Source: Halothiobacillus neapolitanus (GTDB lineage: Bacteria; Pseudomonadota; Gammaproteobacteria; Halothiobacillales; Halothiobacillaceae). Taken from it: a DNA stretch of 13,741 nt. The notes beneath the pieces are model-generated. The model had not been told where the DNA came from and did no database searches. It was given only the letters and a program-made list of their open reading frames with translations. Numbering within the stretch: position 1 is the first letter of the stretch; each line of letters opens with the position of its first letter. Below are positions 5,852-12,999 of this stretch, piece by piece. Made by a program: the position numbers and the translations under genes. The DNA lies in the NCBI GenBank assembly GCA_020721485.1, contig DYMR01000029.1, positions 1-13,741 of the forward strand, given 5' to 3'.

Positions 5852-6658
5852 ATGAGTATGCATGCGCCCATTGCGCATTCTCTGCGGGATGTGTGGACGG
5901 CAAAGGCGGAAGGCCGGCCGATGGTCATGCTGACCGCCTACGACGCGGGTTTTGCCCAACTGGCGGTGGCCGCCGGGGTGGATATGCTGCTGGTGGGCGA
6001 TTCCTTGGGCATGGTGGTGCAGGGCGCGCGCGATACTTTGAGCGTCAGCATGGCCGACATGCGCTACCACACCGAGCTGGTGCGGCGCGGCGCGCCAACG
6101 GCGTTGGTGATGGCGGATATGCCCTTTCTGAGTGATGCCACGGTAGAGTCGGCGCGCCTTCATGCCGGCGGTTTGATGCAGGCGGGCGCCGATATCGTCA
6201 AAATCGAAGGCGGTGCCGCCAAGGCGGAGATCGTCTCCGCGCTGACCGAATCGGGCATTCCTGTGTGCGCGCACATCGGCTTGCTGCCGCAGCGGGTTCG
6301 GCAACTCGGCGGCTATCGGGTGCAAGGCCGCAGCGAGGATGATGCGGCGCGGATTCTGGCGGATGCGCATGCCTTGGCCGATGCCGGGGCGGCCATGCTG
6401 TTGATTGAATGCGTGCCTTCGGCGCTGGCGGAGCGGATTACCCGCCAAGTCCGGGTGCCGGTGATCGGCATTGGCGCGGGGCAGGGCGTGGATGGGCAGG
6501 TCTTGGTCATGCACGATGTGCTGGGCATGAACCCTCATCCGCCGCGTTTTGTGCGCGATTTCTTACGCGGTCGCGGTGCGGTGGTCGATGCGTTTTCCGC
6601 CTATGTGGACGCCGTGCGCACCCGCCAGTTTCCCGCTGAACACGAGAGCTACGCCTGA
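5852..6658 (+). CDS. panB: Ketopantoate hydroxymethyltransferase PanB
   Basis: PanB transfers a hydroxymethyl group from methylenetetrahydrofolate to alpha-ketoisovalerate to give ketopantoate, the first committed step to pantothenate and CoA. The product has 268 residues (264 in E. coli). Mg ligands are seen as D50 in LLVGDSLGMV, D89 in VMADMPF and E119 in VKIEGG; the catalytic acid is E186 in LLIECVP. HIGLLPQ and VIGIGAG..VDGQVLVMHD are also characteristic. GGGAG (5838-5842), nine bases upstream, supports the ATG at 5852; an in-frame ATG two codons later is an alternative. It follows folK by 29 bases and shares its last base with the panC start (TGATG). Its cofactor links it logically to the folate gene upstream. 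Confidence 0.97.
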   Translation: MSMHAPIAHSLRDVWTAKAEGRPMVMLTAYDAGFAQLAVAAGVDMLLVGDSLGMVVQGARDTLSVSMADMRYHTELVRRGAPTALVMADMPFLSDATVESARLHAGGLMQAGADIVKIEGGAAKAEIVSALTESGIPVCAHIGLLPQRVRQLGGYRVQGRSEDDAARILADAHALADAGAAMLLIECVPSALAERITRQVRVPVIGIGAGQGVDGQVLVMHDVLGMNPHPPRFVRDFLRGRGAVVDAFSAYVDAVRTRQFPAEHESYA

Positions 6659-7530
6659 TGGGGCAGCCGATGGAGATTCTGCGGGATTTGCCCGCATTCA
6701 CCGCGTGGCGCCGCGCGCTGCCGTCGTCCGCGCGCGTGGGTTTTGTGCCGACCATGGGCAACCTGCACGAAGGGCATCTGGCACTGGTGACGGCGGCACA
6801 ATCGGCGTCGGATCGGGTCGTCGTGTCGATATTCGTCAACCCGCTGCAATTTACGGATGCGGCGGATTTGGCACGCTATCCGCGCACTGAAACGGCCGAT
6901 TTGGCGGCGCTGGCGGCGGCGGGTGTGGATGCCGTGTTTTTGCCCTCGGTGGATGGTTTATTTCCCGACAGTAGGCCCTCGGTCGGCATTGCCCCCGGCA
7001 GTTTGGCCGAGCCTTGGGAAGGCGCCGCCCGCCCCGGACATTTCGCCGGCATGGCCACCATTGTGGCCAAACTCTTTCATTTGGTGGTACCGACGGTGGC
7101 GGTGTTCGGGCAAAAAGATTTTCAACAATTGCGCATTGTGCAGGCGATGGTGCGCGACTTGGATTTCCCCGTGGAGATTCTGGCTGAGCCGACCCACCGC
7201 GCGGCGGATGGCTTGGCGTTGAGTTCCCGCAATCGGTTTTTATCGCCGGCGGAACGCGACCGCGCCCCGCTGCTTCAGCAACAATTGCGCCGCACGGCCG
7301 CCCAACTGCGGGCGGGCGAATTGGCTGAACCGGTGCGGATTGAGCCGGTATTGATTGAATCGGTATTGTCCGAGGCGAGGCAGTCGCTGAGGGCGGCGGG
7401 GTTTGAAGTGGACTATTTCGCGCTCTGTGATGTCGATACTTTGCTGCCGACAGTTCAGATTGAGCGCGCCGTGTTGCTGGCTGCCGCCCGCTTGGGTGCG
7501 GTGCGTTTGCTGGATAACTTGCTGCTGTGA
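6658..7530 (+). CDS. panC: Pantothenate synthetase PanC
   Basis: PanC condenses pantoate with beta-alanine through a pantoyl-adenylate intermediate using ATP. The 290-residue protein is slightly longer than the 283 of E. coli. PTMGNLHEGHLALV (31-44) carries the HIGH-like motif (H37, H40). VSIFVNPLQF (56-65), VFGQKDFQQLRIVQAMVRDL (149-168) and LSSRNRFLSPAER (188-200), the KMSKS equivalent, follow in order. The ATG at 6658 overlaps the panB stop; an ATG at 6670 (MEILRDL) fits other PanC N-termini equally well. A 15-bp tandem repeat in the C-terminal region (residues 225-239) accounts for part of the extra length. panD, the source of beta-alanine, is not in the window. Confidence 0.97.
   Translation: MGQPMEILRDLPAFTAWRRALPSSARVGFVPTMGNLHEGHLALVTAAQSASDRVVVSIFVNPLQFTDAADLARYPRTETADLAALAAAGVDAVFLPSVDGLFPDSRPSVGIAPGSLAEPWEGAARPGHFAGMATIVAKLFHLVVPTVAVFGQKDFQQLRIVQAMVRDLDFPVEILAEPTHRAADGLALSSRNRFLSPAERDRAPLLQQQLRRTAAQLRAGELAEPVRIEPVLIESVLSEARQSLRAAGFEVDYFALCDVDTLLPTVQIERAVLLAAARLGAVRLLDNLLL
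7330..7374 (+). repeat. 15-bp tandem repeat inside panC
   Basis: Three consecutive 15-base units (7330-7344, 7345-7359, 7360-7374) share the pattern CCGGT..TTGATTGA with diverging bases. They encode PVRIE, PVLIE and SVLSE, at residues 225-239 of PanC. Units two and three share CGGTATTG exactly. The repeat keeps frame and lies outside the catalytic motifs, so it looks like a local slippage expansion. Confidence 0.7.
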
Positions 7531-7542
7531 ACGGGTGGCTTG

Positions 7543-7551
7543 TGTCACAAT
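7543..7551 (+). promoter_or_regulatory. Candidate extended -10 promoter for accA
   Basis: TGTCACAAT (7543-7551) fits TGn plus CACAAT, with four of six -10 matches. A TTGCTG at 7519-7524 is a poor -35 and lies 21 bases away, so this would have to act as an extended -10 promoter. It sits in the 51-base panC-accA gap and would start transcription near 7558. Read-through from panC is equally possible. Confidence 0.3.
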
Positions 7552-7581
7552 CACGCCCGAATTGACGAGGTTTGCCGAACA

Positions 7582-8541
7582 ATGAACCCAAATTATCTGG
7601 ATTTTGAACAGCCCATTGCCGAGCTGGATGCCAAGATTCGCGAACTGCGGGTCATGGATCACTCGGCGGGTTTGAATATCAACGAAGAAATTGCGCGGCT
7701 GGAGAGCAAAAGCCAAGAGCTCACGCGCTCGATCTTCAGCAATCTATCGTCTTGGCAAGTCAGCCAAATTGCCCGCCATCCGCAGCGCCCTTATGCGGCG
7801 GATTATTACGGGCAGATGTTGACGGATTTCACCGAGTTGCACGGCGACCGCGCCTTTGCCGACGATGCCGCCATCATGGGGGGCACCGCGCGGCTCGATG
7901 GCATTCCGGTGATGGTGATCGGCCAACAAAAGGGTCGGGATACCAAGGAAAAAATCCGCCGAAACTTCGGCATGCCCCGTCCCGAGGGCTACCGCAAGGC
8001 CAAGCGCTTAATGGAATTGGCGGCAAAATTCCGCCTGCCGGTGCTCACCTTCATCGACACGCCCGGCGCGTATCCGGGCATTGATGCCGAAGAGCGCGGC
8101 CAGAGCGAGGCGATTGCCCGCAACCTGTTCGTGATGGCGGAATTACCGACCCCGATCATCGTCACCATCATCGGTGAAGGCGGCTCGGGCGGCGCGCTCG
8201 CCATCGGTGTGGGCGATCATGTGATGCAGTTGCAATACAGCACCTATTCGGTCATTTCGCCCGAAGGTTGCGCGTCGATTTTGTACAAAAGTGCCGAAAA
8301 AGCGCCGGAAGCCGCCGAAGCCCTGGGCATTACCGCGCCTCGTCTGCTCGAATTGGGCTTGATCGACGAAGTGGTGCCCGAACCCTGCGGCGGCGCCCAT
8401 CGCGATACCGCGCGCATGGCCGAAACACTCAAAGCTTCGTTGAAGCGGGCGCTGCTCAAGCACCTGAATGAGCCCACCGAGCGGCTGCTCAGCCGCCGCT
8501 ACGAACGGCTGATGCGCTACGGCCAGTTCACCACGGACTAA
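7582..8541 (+). CDS. accA: Acetyl-CoA carboxylase carboxyltransferase alpha AccA
   Basis: AccA pairs with AccD to move the carboxyl group from biotin carboxyl carrier protein to acetyl-CoA, giving malonyl-CoA for fatty acid synthesis. The 319-residue length equals that of E. coli Acc[11 protein letters not shown] (6-15), ARHPQRP (64-70), [27 protein letters not shown] (123-140), [25 protein letters not shown] (158-181 region), [15 protein letters not shown] (198-212) and [29 protein letters not shown] are all family hallmarks, read in separate blocks. The ATG at 7582 gives the normal N-terminus; GAGG at 7567-7570 is 11 bases upstream, a rather long spacer. tilS begins six bases after the stop, as in many gammaproteobacteria. 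Confidence 0.97.
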   Translation: MNPNYLDFEQPIAELDAKIRELRVMDHSAGLNINEEIARLESKSQELTRSIFSNLSSWQVSQIARHPQRPYAADYYGQMLTDFTELHGDRAFADDAAIMGGTARLDGIPVMVIGQQKGRDTKEKIRRNFGMPRPEGYRKAKRLMELAAKFRLPVLTFIDTPGAYPGIDAEERGQSEAIARNLFVMAELPTPIIVTIIGEGGSGGALAIGVGDHVMQLQYSTYSVISPEGCASILYKSAEKAPEAAEALGITAPRLLELGLIDEVVPEPCGGAHRDTARMAETLKASLKRALLKHLNEPTERLLSRRYERLMRYGQFTTD

Positions 8542-8547
8542 GCCGAG

Positions 8548-9912
8548 ATGGCACCGCGCACGCCGGTCGCCGACCCATTCGCTCAGGCATTCCCGCCGCA
8601 GATTCTGCATCGCCCGGTGATTCTGGCCAGCTCCGGCGGCGGGGATTCGCTCGCGGCCTTGGTTGTGCTGCATCGTTGGTGGCAACAGGGGCGGATTCCG
8701 GCGCTGGCCGTGGTCAGCATCGACCACCAACTTCAGCCCGATTCCGCCGAATGGAGCGCGATGGCCTGCGCGCAAGCCTCGTCGCTCGGCGTGTCGGCGA
8801 TGATAAAAACCGTGACCGTGCCAACGGTGGATCGGTTCGGCCACCGTTCCGTGGAAGCCCGCGCCCGTCAAGCCCGTTATGACGCCTTGGCCGAAGTGTT
8901 GGCCGCGCAGCCCGGCAGCGTGTTGGTCACGGCGCATCATCAGCAGGATCAGGCCGAAACGGTGTTGCTGGCCTTGCTGCGCGGCAGCGGCACGGCGGGG
9001 TTATCCGCCATGCCCGCCTGCGCGCCCTTTGCCGGAAGCTGGCATTGGCGGCCATTTTTAGGCGTGCCGCTTGCACAGATGCGGGCGGTCACAGTGGATT
9101 TCCGCGTAGCGCCGGTGGCAGACCCGAGCAATCAGGACACCGCCTTCGATCGCAATTATGTGCGGCAGGAAATTTTTCCTCGGTTAAAAGCCCGCTGGCC
9201 CCGCGTGGTGACGACACTGGCCGATGCCGCCGAGGGCGCGGCAGCCGATCGGCAAGTGTTGCAAGAATTTGCACAGCATCTTGTGCCAGATTTAACTTCT
9301 GGCGTTTTGCCGTTGCAGCGGTTGAATGGGCTTTCCCGTGCAGCGCAGGCGAATAGCGTGCGGGCTTGGGTGCGGGCGCAGGGTGCGTTGATGCCACCGC
9401 GCGCGCGGTTAATGGAGTTTTTGCGGCAGATTCAGACGGCGCGAACAGATCGCCAACCGGTGTTGCGTTGGGGGCCTTGGGGCATTCAGCGAGATCGGGC
9501 GTCGTTGCATTGGGTACCGAAGGGCGGGGCGAACCCGCCGCTTGAGGTGCCCATCGCTTGGCCGAATCCCCGATTGCCGCTGCTATGGCCCGATGGTCAA
9601 CGCTGGCGATTGATTGAGGCAGCGGCGGGCGGCGCGGAAGTCATCGCTGCCGAATGGCTGAATCAGCCGTGGCGGGTGCGGGCGTGGCGGGCGGAGGATC
9701 GACTCCGGCTGCGGGAAGGGGCGCCTCGGCGGCGTGTGAAAGAGTTATTTCAAGTGCAGGGCGTGCCGGTTTGGCAGCGGCGGCAATTTCAACTGATCGA
9801 GATGGCGGGGCAGCCCGCGTGGATTCCCGGCTTGGCGCTGGATGTGCGATTTCGTGCGCCCGCCGCGAGTTCGGGCTGGATGCTGGTCCGCGAGACCGTG
9901 GGGGCGGAATGA
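8548..9912 (+). CDS. tilS: tRNA(Ile)-lysidine synthase TilS
   Basis: TilS joins lysine to the wobble cytidine of the CAU-anticodon Ile tRNA using ATP, changing its reading from AUG to AUA. The 454-residue protein has an N-type PP-loop, SSGGGDS (28-34), in which the variable residue is glycine. AHHQQDQAETVLLALLRGSG (129-148) and DPSNQDTAFDRNYVR (192-206) are the family's substrate and tRNA motifs. The C-terminal TilS domain appears as RRRVKELFQVQGVPVWQRRQF followed by a short terminal strand region. The ATG at 8548, six bases after accA, gives the usual short lead into the PP-loop. Its last four bases (ATGA) overlap the next gene. Confidence 0.94.
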   Translation: MAPRTPVADPFAQAFPPQILHRPVILASSGGGDSLAALVVLHRWWQQGRIPALAVVSIDHQLQPDSAEWSAMACAQASSLGVSAMIKTVTVPTVDRFGHRSVEARARQARYDALAEVLAAQPGSVLVTAHHQQDQAETVLLALLRGSGTAGLSAMPACAPFAGSWHWRPFLGVPLAQMRAVTVDFRVAPVADPSNQDTAFDRNYVRQEIFPRLKARWPRVVTTLADAAEGAAADRQVLQEFAQHLVPDLTSGVLPLQRLNGLSRAAQANSVRAWVRAQGALMPPRARLMEFLRQIQTARTDRQPVLRWGPWGIQRDRASLHWVPKGGANPPLEVPIAWPNPRLPLLWPDGQRWRLIEAAAGGAEVIAAEWLNQPWRVRAWRAEDRLRLREGAPRRRVKELFQVQGVPVWQRRQFQLIEMAGQPAWIPGLALDVRFRAPAASSGWMLVRETVGAE

Positions 9913-10658
9913 TTCAAAGAGACAGCCTGATTCAGTATTGCGATGAGGTGTTGAACGCCGCCGCTTGGCGCGATTACGCCCCCAATGGCTTGCAGGTGGA
10001 GGGGCGGGCGCAGATTCAACGCCTGGTGACGGGCGTGACGGCCTCGGCTGCCTTGATCGAGGCGGCCATCGCTTGGGGCGCGGATGCGCTCTTGGTGCAT
10101 CACGGCTATTTCTGGAAAAATGAACACCCGGTGCTCACCGGCATGAAATATCGGCGAATCAAACAACTGATTCAAAACGACATCAATTTGATTGCCTACC
10201 ATTTGCCACTCGATGACCACCCGATTTACGGCAATAATGCCGCGCTGGCCGAAGCGCTCGGGCTGACGGATATTCAACGGTTTGGAAGTCAACAACTGGC
10301 GTGGGCGGGGGCGTTGCCGGCGCCGTGTACCGTCGCGCAATTGCACGCAGTGCTCACAAAGCAATTGGCGCGCGCGCCCCTCGTGGTAGGCGACACGGAT
10401 CGCCTGATCCAGCGCGTGGGCGTGTGCAGCGGCGGCGCGCAGGACTATTTGACCGACGCCGCAGCGCTCGGTCTCGACGCCTATATTTCTGGCGAAATCA
10501 GCGAACGGAGCACGCACATCGCGCGAGAAGAGGGCATGGCCTACTTCGCGGCGGGGCACCACGCGACCGAGCGCGCCGGAGTGCAGCGATTGGGCGCGCA
10601 TCTTGCCGAACGATTCGGCATTGAAGTGCGCTATATCGACATTGATAACCCGGTTTAG
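9909..10658 (+). CDS. Nif3/YbgI-family dinuclear metal protein
   Basis: This is a Nif3-like protein, also named GTP cyclohydrolase 1 type 2 homolog, of 249 residues (E. coli YbgI has 247). The family forms toroidal hexamers with a two-metal site; its cellular reaction is not settled. Likely metal ligands are H64 and H65 in LLVHHGYFWK, D102 in YHLPLDDH, and H217 and E221 in FAAGHHATE. NGLQVEG (26-32), GVCSGGAQD (171-179) and YISGEISER (192-200) are typical. The ATG overlaps the tilS stop (ATGA), so coupling is likely; the frame extends upstream within tilS but those residues are not family-like. It ends the gene block before a 536-base non-coding region. Confidence 0.92.
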   Translation: MIQRDSLIQYCDEVLNAAAWRDYAPNGLQVEGRAQIQRLVTGVTASAALIEAAIAWGADALLVHHGYFWKNEHPVLTGMKYRRIKQLIQNDINLIAYHLPLDDHPIYGNNAALAEALGLTDIQRFGSQQLAWAGALPAPCTVAQLHAVLTKQLARAPLVVGDTDRLIQRVGVCSGGAQDYLTDAAALGLDAYISGEISERSTHIAREEGMAYFAAGHHATERAGVQRLGAHLAERFGIEVRYIDIDNPV

Positions 10659-10730
10659 CCGGCGGTTGAAAAATGGCGCGAATTCAAGAATGAAGGGTAG
10701 ATTTGAGTGAGGGATTTGCCGCATCCCGTT

Positions 10731-10794
10731 TGAGGGTAGCGGCGGAACCCCGCAGTTCATGACATTCGACACCCTCTCCCTCGAGGGGGGCTGG
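10731..10794. repeat. GC-rich palindromic intergenic repeat, copy 1
   Basis: This copy aligns with 10844-10913 over almost its whole length and shares 19 identical bases, CATGACATTCGACACCCTC (10758-10776). It contains the perfect palindrome CCCTCGAGGG (10778-10787). C-rich then G-rich arms followed by GGCTGG are characteristic of dispersed REP-like intergenic repeats in proteobacteria. The right end is shorter than in copy 2. Confidence 0.65.
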
Positions 10795-10822
10795 CGAGCG
10801 GTCAAAAGCGGCCATCGACGGG

Positions 10823-10849
10823 GACATTGGGCACCCTCCCCCTTGAGGG
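10823..10849. repeat. Partial palindromic repeat between copies
   Basis: This is a fragment of the same element: GACATT, then a diverged GGG in place of CGA, then CACCCTCCCCC and TTGAGGG. Its right end merges into the left end of copy 2 through the shared TGAGGG, so the cluster looks like nested or tandem partial copies. Confidence 0.55.
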
Positions 10850-10913
10850 CAGCGGTGGAAGCCCCGTAGTCCATGACATTCGACACCCTCCCCCCTTGAG
10901 GGGGAAGGGCTGG
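10844..10913. repeat. GC-rich palindromic intergenic repeat, copy 2
   Basis: This is the longer copy, offset by 114 bases from copy 1 at the shared 19-base core (10872-10890). Its right half can fold as an imperfect hairpin, CCCTCCCCC against GGGGGAAGGG, around TTGA, and continues into GGCTGGAGTGGGGGTGA. No T-tract follows on the + strand. It may end the nif3-like transcript by structure or protect its 3' end, but that is inference. Confidence 0.65.
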
Positions 10914-11114
10914 AGTGGGGGTGAACATTGCCACCGTTTCATCCGGGGATTACCCGCTTTCCCGCCCGATTTCATCGGTGGGCGTGAAGAAAATACAGCG
11001 GTTCCTTTGGGCTGCGATAAACCGGTCACACAAGGGATTAATGACACTTGTTTGACGCGGCCGCCAAGAGCGTTGACACTCGCGGCGGCATAAGAAAGTC
11101 CTGATGGATGATCG

Positions 11115-11131
11115 TTCGGGTATATCCCGAA
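11115..11131. promoter_or_regulatory. Inverted repeat upstream of petA
   Basis: TTCGGG (11115-11120) and CCCGAA (11126-11131) form a perfect 6-bp inverted repeat around TATAT, 63 bases before the petA start codon. This could be a dimeric regulator site or a leader hairpin. TATATC within it is not preceded by a usable -35. The site matches no named regulator that I can identify. Confidence 0.3.
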
Positions 11132-11194
11132 AATCCACAGCACAACGCCGGGTACACGGCGGTTTGATGAACATAACGGGGAGTAAGTAATTGC

Positions 11195-11791
11195 ATGGCT
11201 GAAGTTCCTGTCAATACAGCGCGCAGGCGCTTTCTGACTGGCTCGGCGGTGGCGGTAGGCGCCGTCGGAGCCGGGTTTGCGGCAGTGCCGTTTCTGTCCT
11301 CATTTGAGCCGAGTGCCAAAGCCCAAGCGGCGGGCGCGCCGGTTGATGTCGCGATTGCCAAGCTCGCCCCGGGTCAAATGGTCACGGTGGCTTGGCGCGG
11401 TCAGCCGATTTATGTCGTACACCGCACCGATAAAATGGTCGAAATGCTGCCCTCTTTGGATGGCGAATTGCTCGATCCCAACAGCAAGGTGGCCAGCCAG
11501 CAACCGACCTTTGCCGACAATTTTTACCGCGCACGCAAAAAAGAATTTTTGGTCTTGATTGGCGTGTGTACTCATTTAGGCTGTGCGCCGACCTATCGGC
11601 CGGAAGTGGCACCGAAAGATTTAGGCCCCGAATGGAAGGGCGGATTCTTTTGCCCCTGCCACGGCTCTAAATTTGATTTGGCTGGGCGGGTATTCAAAGG
11701 CGTGCCTGCGCCATTGAACCTGGTGGTGCCGGAATATGCGTTCGTCAATGACGGGCTAATTCGTGTGGGTGTGGCGGAGATTACCGCATGA
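11195..11791 (+). CDS. petA: Rieske iron-sulfur subunit of cytochrome bc1
   Basis: This is the ubiquinol-cytochrome c reductase iron-sulfur subunit, which takes the first electron from quinol at the Qo site and hands it to cytochrome c1. The 198-residue protein starts with a twin-arginine type N-terminus (ARRRFLTG, residues 9-16) followed by one hydrophobic segment (about 15-35) that stays as the membrane anchor. Rieske box 1 is CTHLGC (C125, H127, C130) and box 2 is CPCHGS (C153, C155, H156); C125, H127, C153 and H156 bind the [2Fe-2S] cluster and C130-C155 form the disulfide. GGGGAG at 11178-11183 supports the ATG. Its stop overlaps petB (ATGA). Confidence 0.97.
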   Translation: MAEVPVNTARRRFLTGSAVAVGAVGAGFAAVPFLSSFEPSAKAQAAGAPVDVAIAKLAPGQMVTVAWRGQPIYVVHRTDKMVEMLPSLDGELLDPNSKVASQQPTFADNFYRARKKEFLVLIGVCTHLGCAPTYRPEVAPKDLGPEWKGGFFCPCHGSKFDLAGRVFKGVPAPLNLVVPEYAFVNDGLIRVGVAEITA

Positions 11792-12999
11792 TTAGAAAAA
11801 TTTCTAAATGGGTGGATGATCGTCTGCCCGTCTCGCATTTTTGGAATGCGCATTTAGCCAAATACTATGTGCCGAAAAATTTTAATTTTTGGTACTACTT
11901 TGGCTCCATTTTATTGGCCGTGTTTGCCATTCAAATTGTCACCGGCATTTGGCTGGCGATGAATTACAAACCCTCGGCAGCAGATGCGTTTAACTCCGTT
12001 GAATACATCATGCGTGATGTCAGTTGGGGCTGGTTGATTCGCTACATGCACTCAACCGGGGCGTCATTCTTCTTTATTGCGGTGTATCTGCATATGTTCC
12101 GGGGCATGATGTACGGCTCGTACAAAAAACCGCGCGAACTGATTTGGATTTTTGGCGTACTGATTTTGCTCGTGCTGATGGCCGAGGCCTTTATGGGGTA
12201 TTTGTTGCCTTGGGGGCAAATGTCCTTCTGGGGTGCGCAAGTCATTATTTCTCTATTCGGGTCTATCCCGTTTATTGGTCCGGATCTGGCCTTATGGATT
12301 CGCGGCGATTATGTCGTGTCGGATGTCACCCTGAATCGGTTCTTTGCCCTGCATGTGATCGCGCTGCCCCTGGTGCTGCTGTTCTTGATTGGCGGCCACA
12401 TCATGGCGCTGCATGAAGTCGGCTCGAATAACCCGGATGGCATTGAAATCAAAGACAACAAAGATGAGCACGGCAAGCCGGTGGATGGTATTCCGTTCCA
12501 CCCGTATTACACGGTGAAAGACTTTTTTGGTTTGGGTGTGTTCTTAAGCATCTTTGCGTTCGTGGTATTTTTCTGGCCGGATGGCGGCGGTAAATTCCTT
12601 GAACCCCCCAACTTTATTCCGGCGGATCCGCTGAAAACGCCCGAGCATATTGCACCGGTGTGGTATTTCGCCCCGCATTACGCCATTCTTCGGGCGATTC
12701 CCGATAAATTCATGGGCGTATTGGCGATGGGCTCGGCCATTATGATTCTGTTCTTTTTGCCGTGGTTGGATCGGAATGTCACCAAGTCAATCCGCTATCG
12801 TTCCACCGCCTTTAAGGTACTGCTGTTCTCCTTCGTGGTGGCCTTTATTGGCTTGGGGTATTTGGGCACGCAACCTGTCGGTTTCTGGAATACGCTGTTT
12901 GCGCGAATTTTCGCCACCATGTATTTCGGTTATTTCATTGCCTTGTTTTTTGTCAGTAAATATGAAAAAACCAAGCCAGTGCCGGAGCGATTGACATGA
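11788..12999 (+). CDS. petB: Cytochrome b subunit of bc1 complex
   Basis: Cytochrome b is the membrane core of the bc1 complex and holds hemes bL and bH and both quinone sites. The 403-residue protein has about eight hydrophobic segments. Heme ligands are H88 and H102 in helix B (MHSTG and YLHMFRG) and H189 and H204 in helix D (ALHVIALP and GGHIMALHE). The Qo-site motif is PVWY (290-293), in place of the mitochondrial PEWY, followed by YAILRAIPDK. GSNNPDG and the longer loop after it (about 212-240) fit proteobacterial forms. It overlaps petA by four bases and petC by four bases, so all three subunits are probably made in step. Confidence 0.97.
   Translation: MIRKISKWVDDRLPVSHFWNAHLAKYYVPKNFNFWYYFGSILLAVFAIQIVTGIWLAMNYKPSAADAFNSVEYIMRDVSWGWLIRYMHSTGASFFFIAVYLHMFRGMMYGSYKKPRELIWIFGVLILLVLMAEAFMGYLLPWGQMSFWGAQVIISLFGSIPFIGPDLALWIRGDYVVSDVTLNRFFALHVIALPLVLLFLIGGHIMALHEVGSNNPDGIEIKDNKDEHGKPVDGIPFHPYYTVKDFFGLGVFLSIFAFVVFFWPDGGGKFLEPPNFIPADPLKTPEHIAPVWYFAPHYAILRAIPDKFMGVLAMGSAIMILFFLPWLDRNVTKSIRYRSTAFKVLLFSFVVAFIGLGYLGTQPVGFWNTLFARIFATMYFGYFIALFFVSKYEKTKPVPERLT

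Larger units (their letters stand above)
10659..11194. other. Non-coding region between nif3-like gene and petA
   Basis: This 536-base gap has no credible gene; the short frames in it are composed of repeat-derived residues. Its left half carries the GC-rich palindromic repeats annotated separately. Its right half (10930-11194) should contain the petABC promoter. A TTGACA hexamer at 11073-11078 and a TTGACG at 11052-11057 are visible, but neither has a good -10 at 16-18 bases. GCCGCC (11060-11065) and GGCGGC (11084-11089) flank the TTGACA. GGGGAG at 11178-11183 is the petA ribosome-binding site. Confidence 0.6.

Noticed and set aside
9789-10934. 381-codon frame on the - strand across the nif3-like gene and the repeats
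   Set aside because: Antisense shadow that crosses into repeat DNA; no domain, and the opposite strand encodes a well-conserved Nif3-family protein.
10827-11093. 88-codon + frame in the petA upstream region
   Set aside because: It is made of repeat-derived Gly/Pro-rich sequence and has no ribosome-binding site or family resemblance.
11121-11126. TATATC as a -10 box for petA
   Set aside because: Nothing like a -35 lies 16-18 bases upstream and there is no extended -10 TG; the hexamer is the centre of an inverted repeat.
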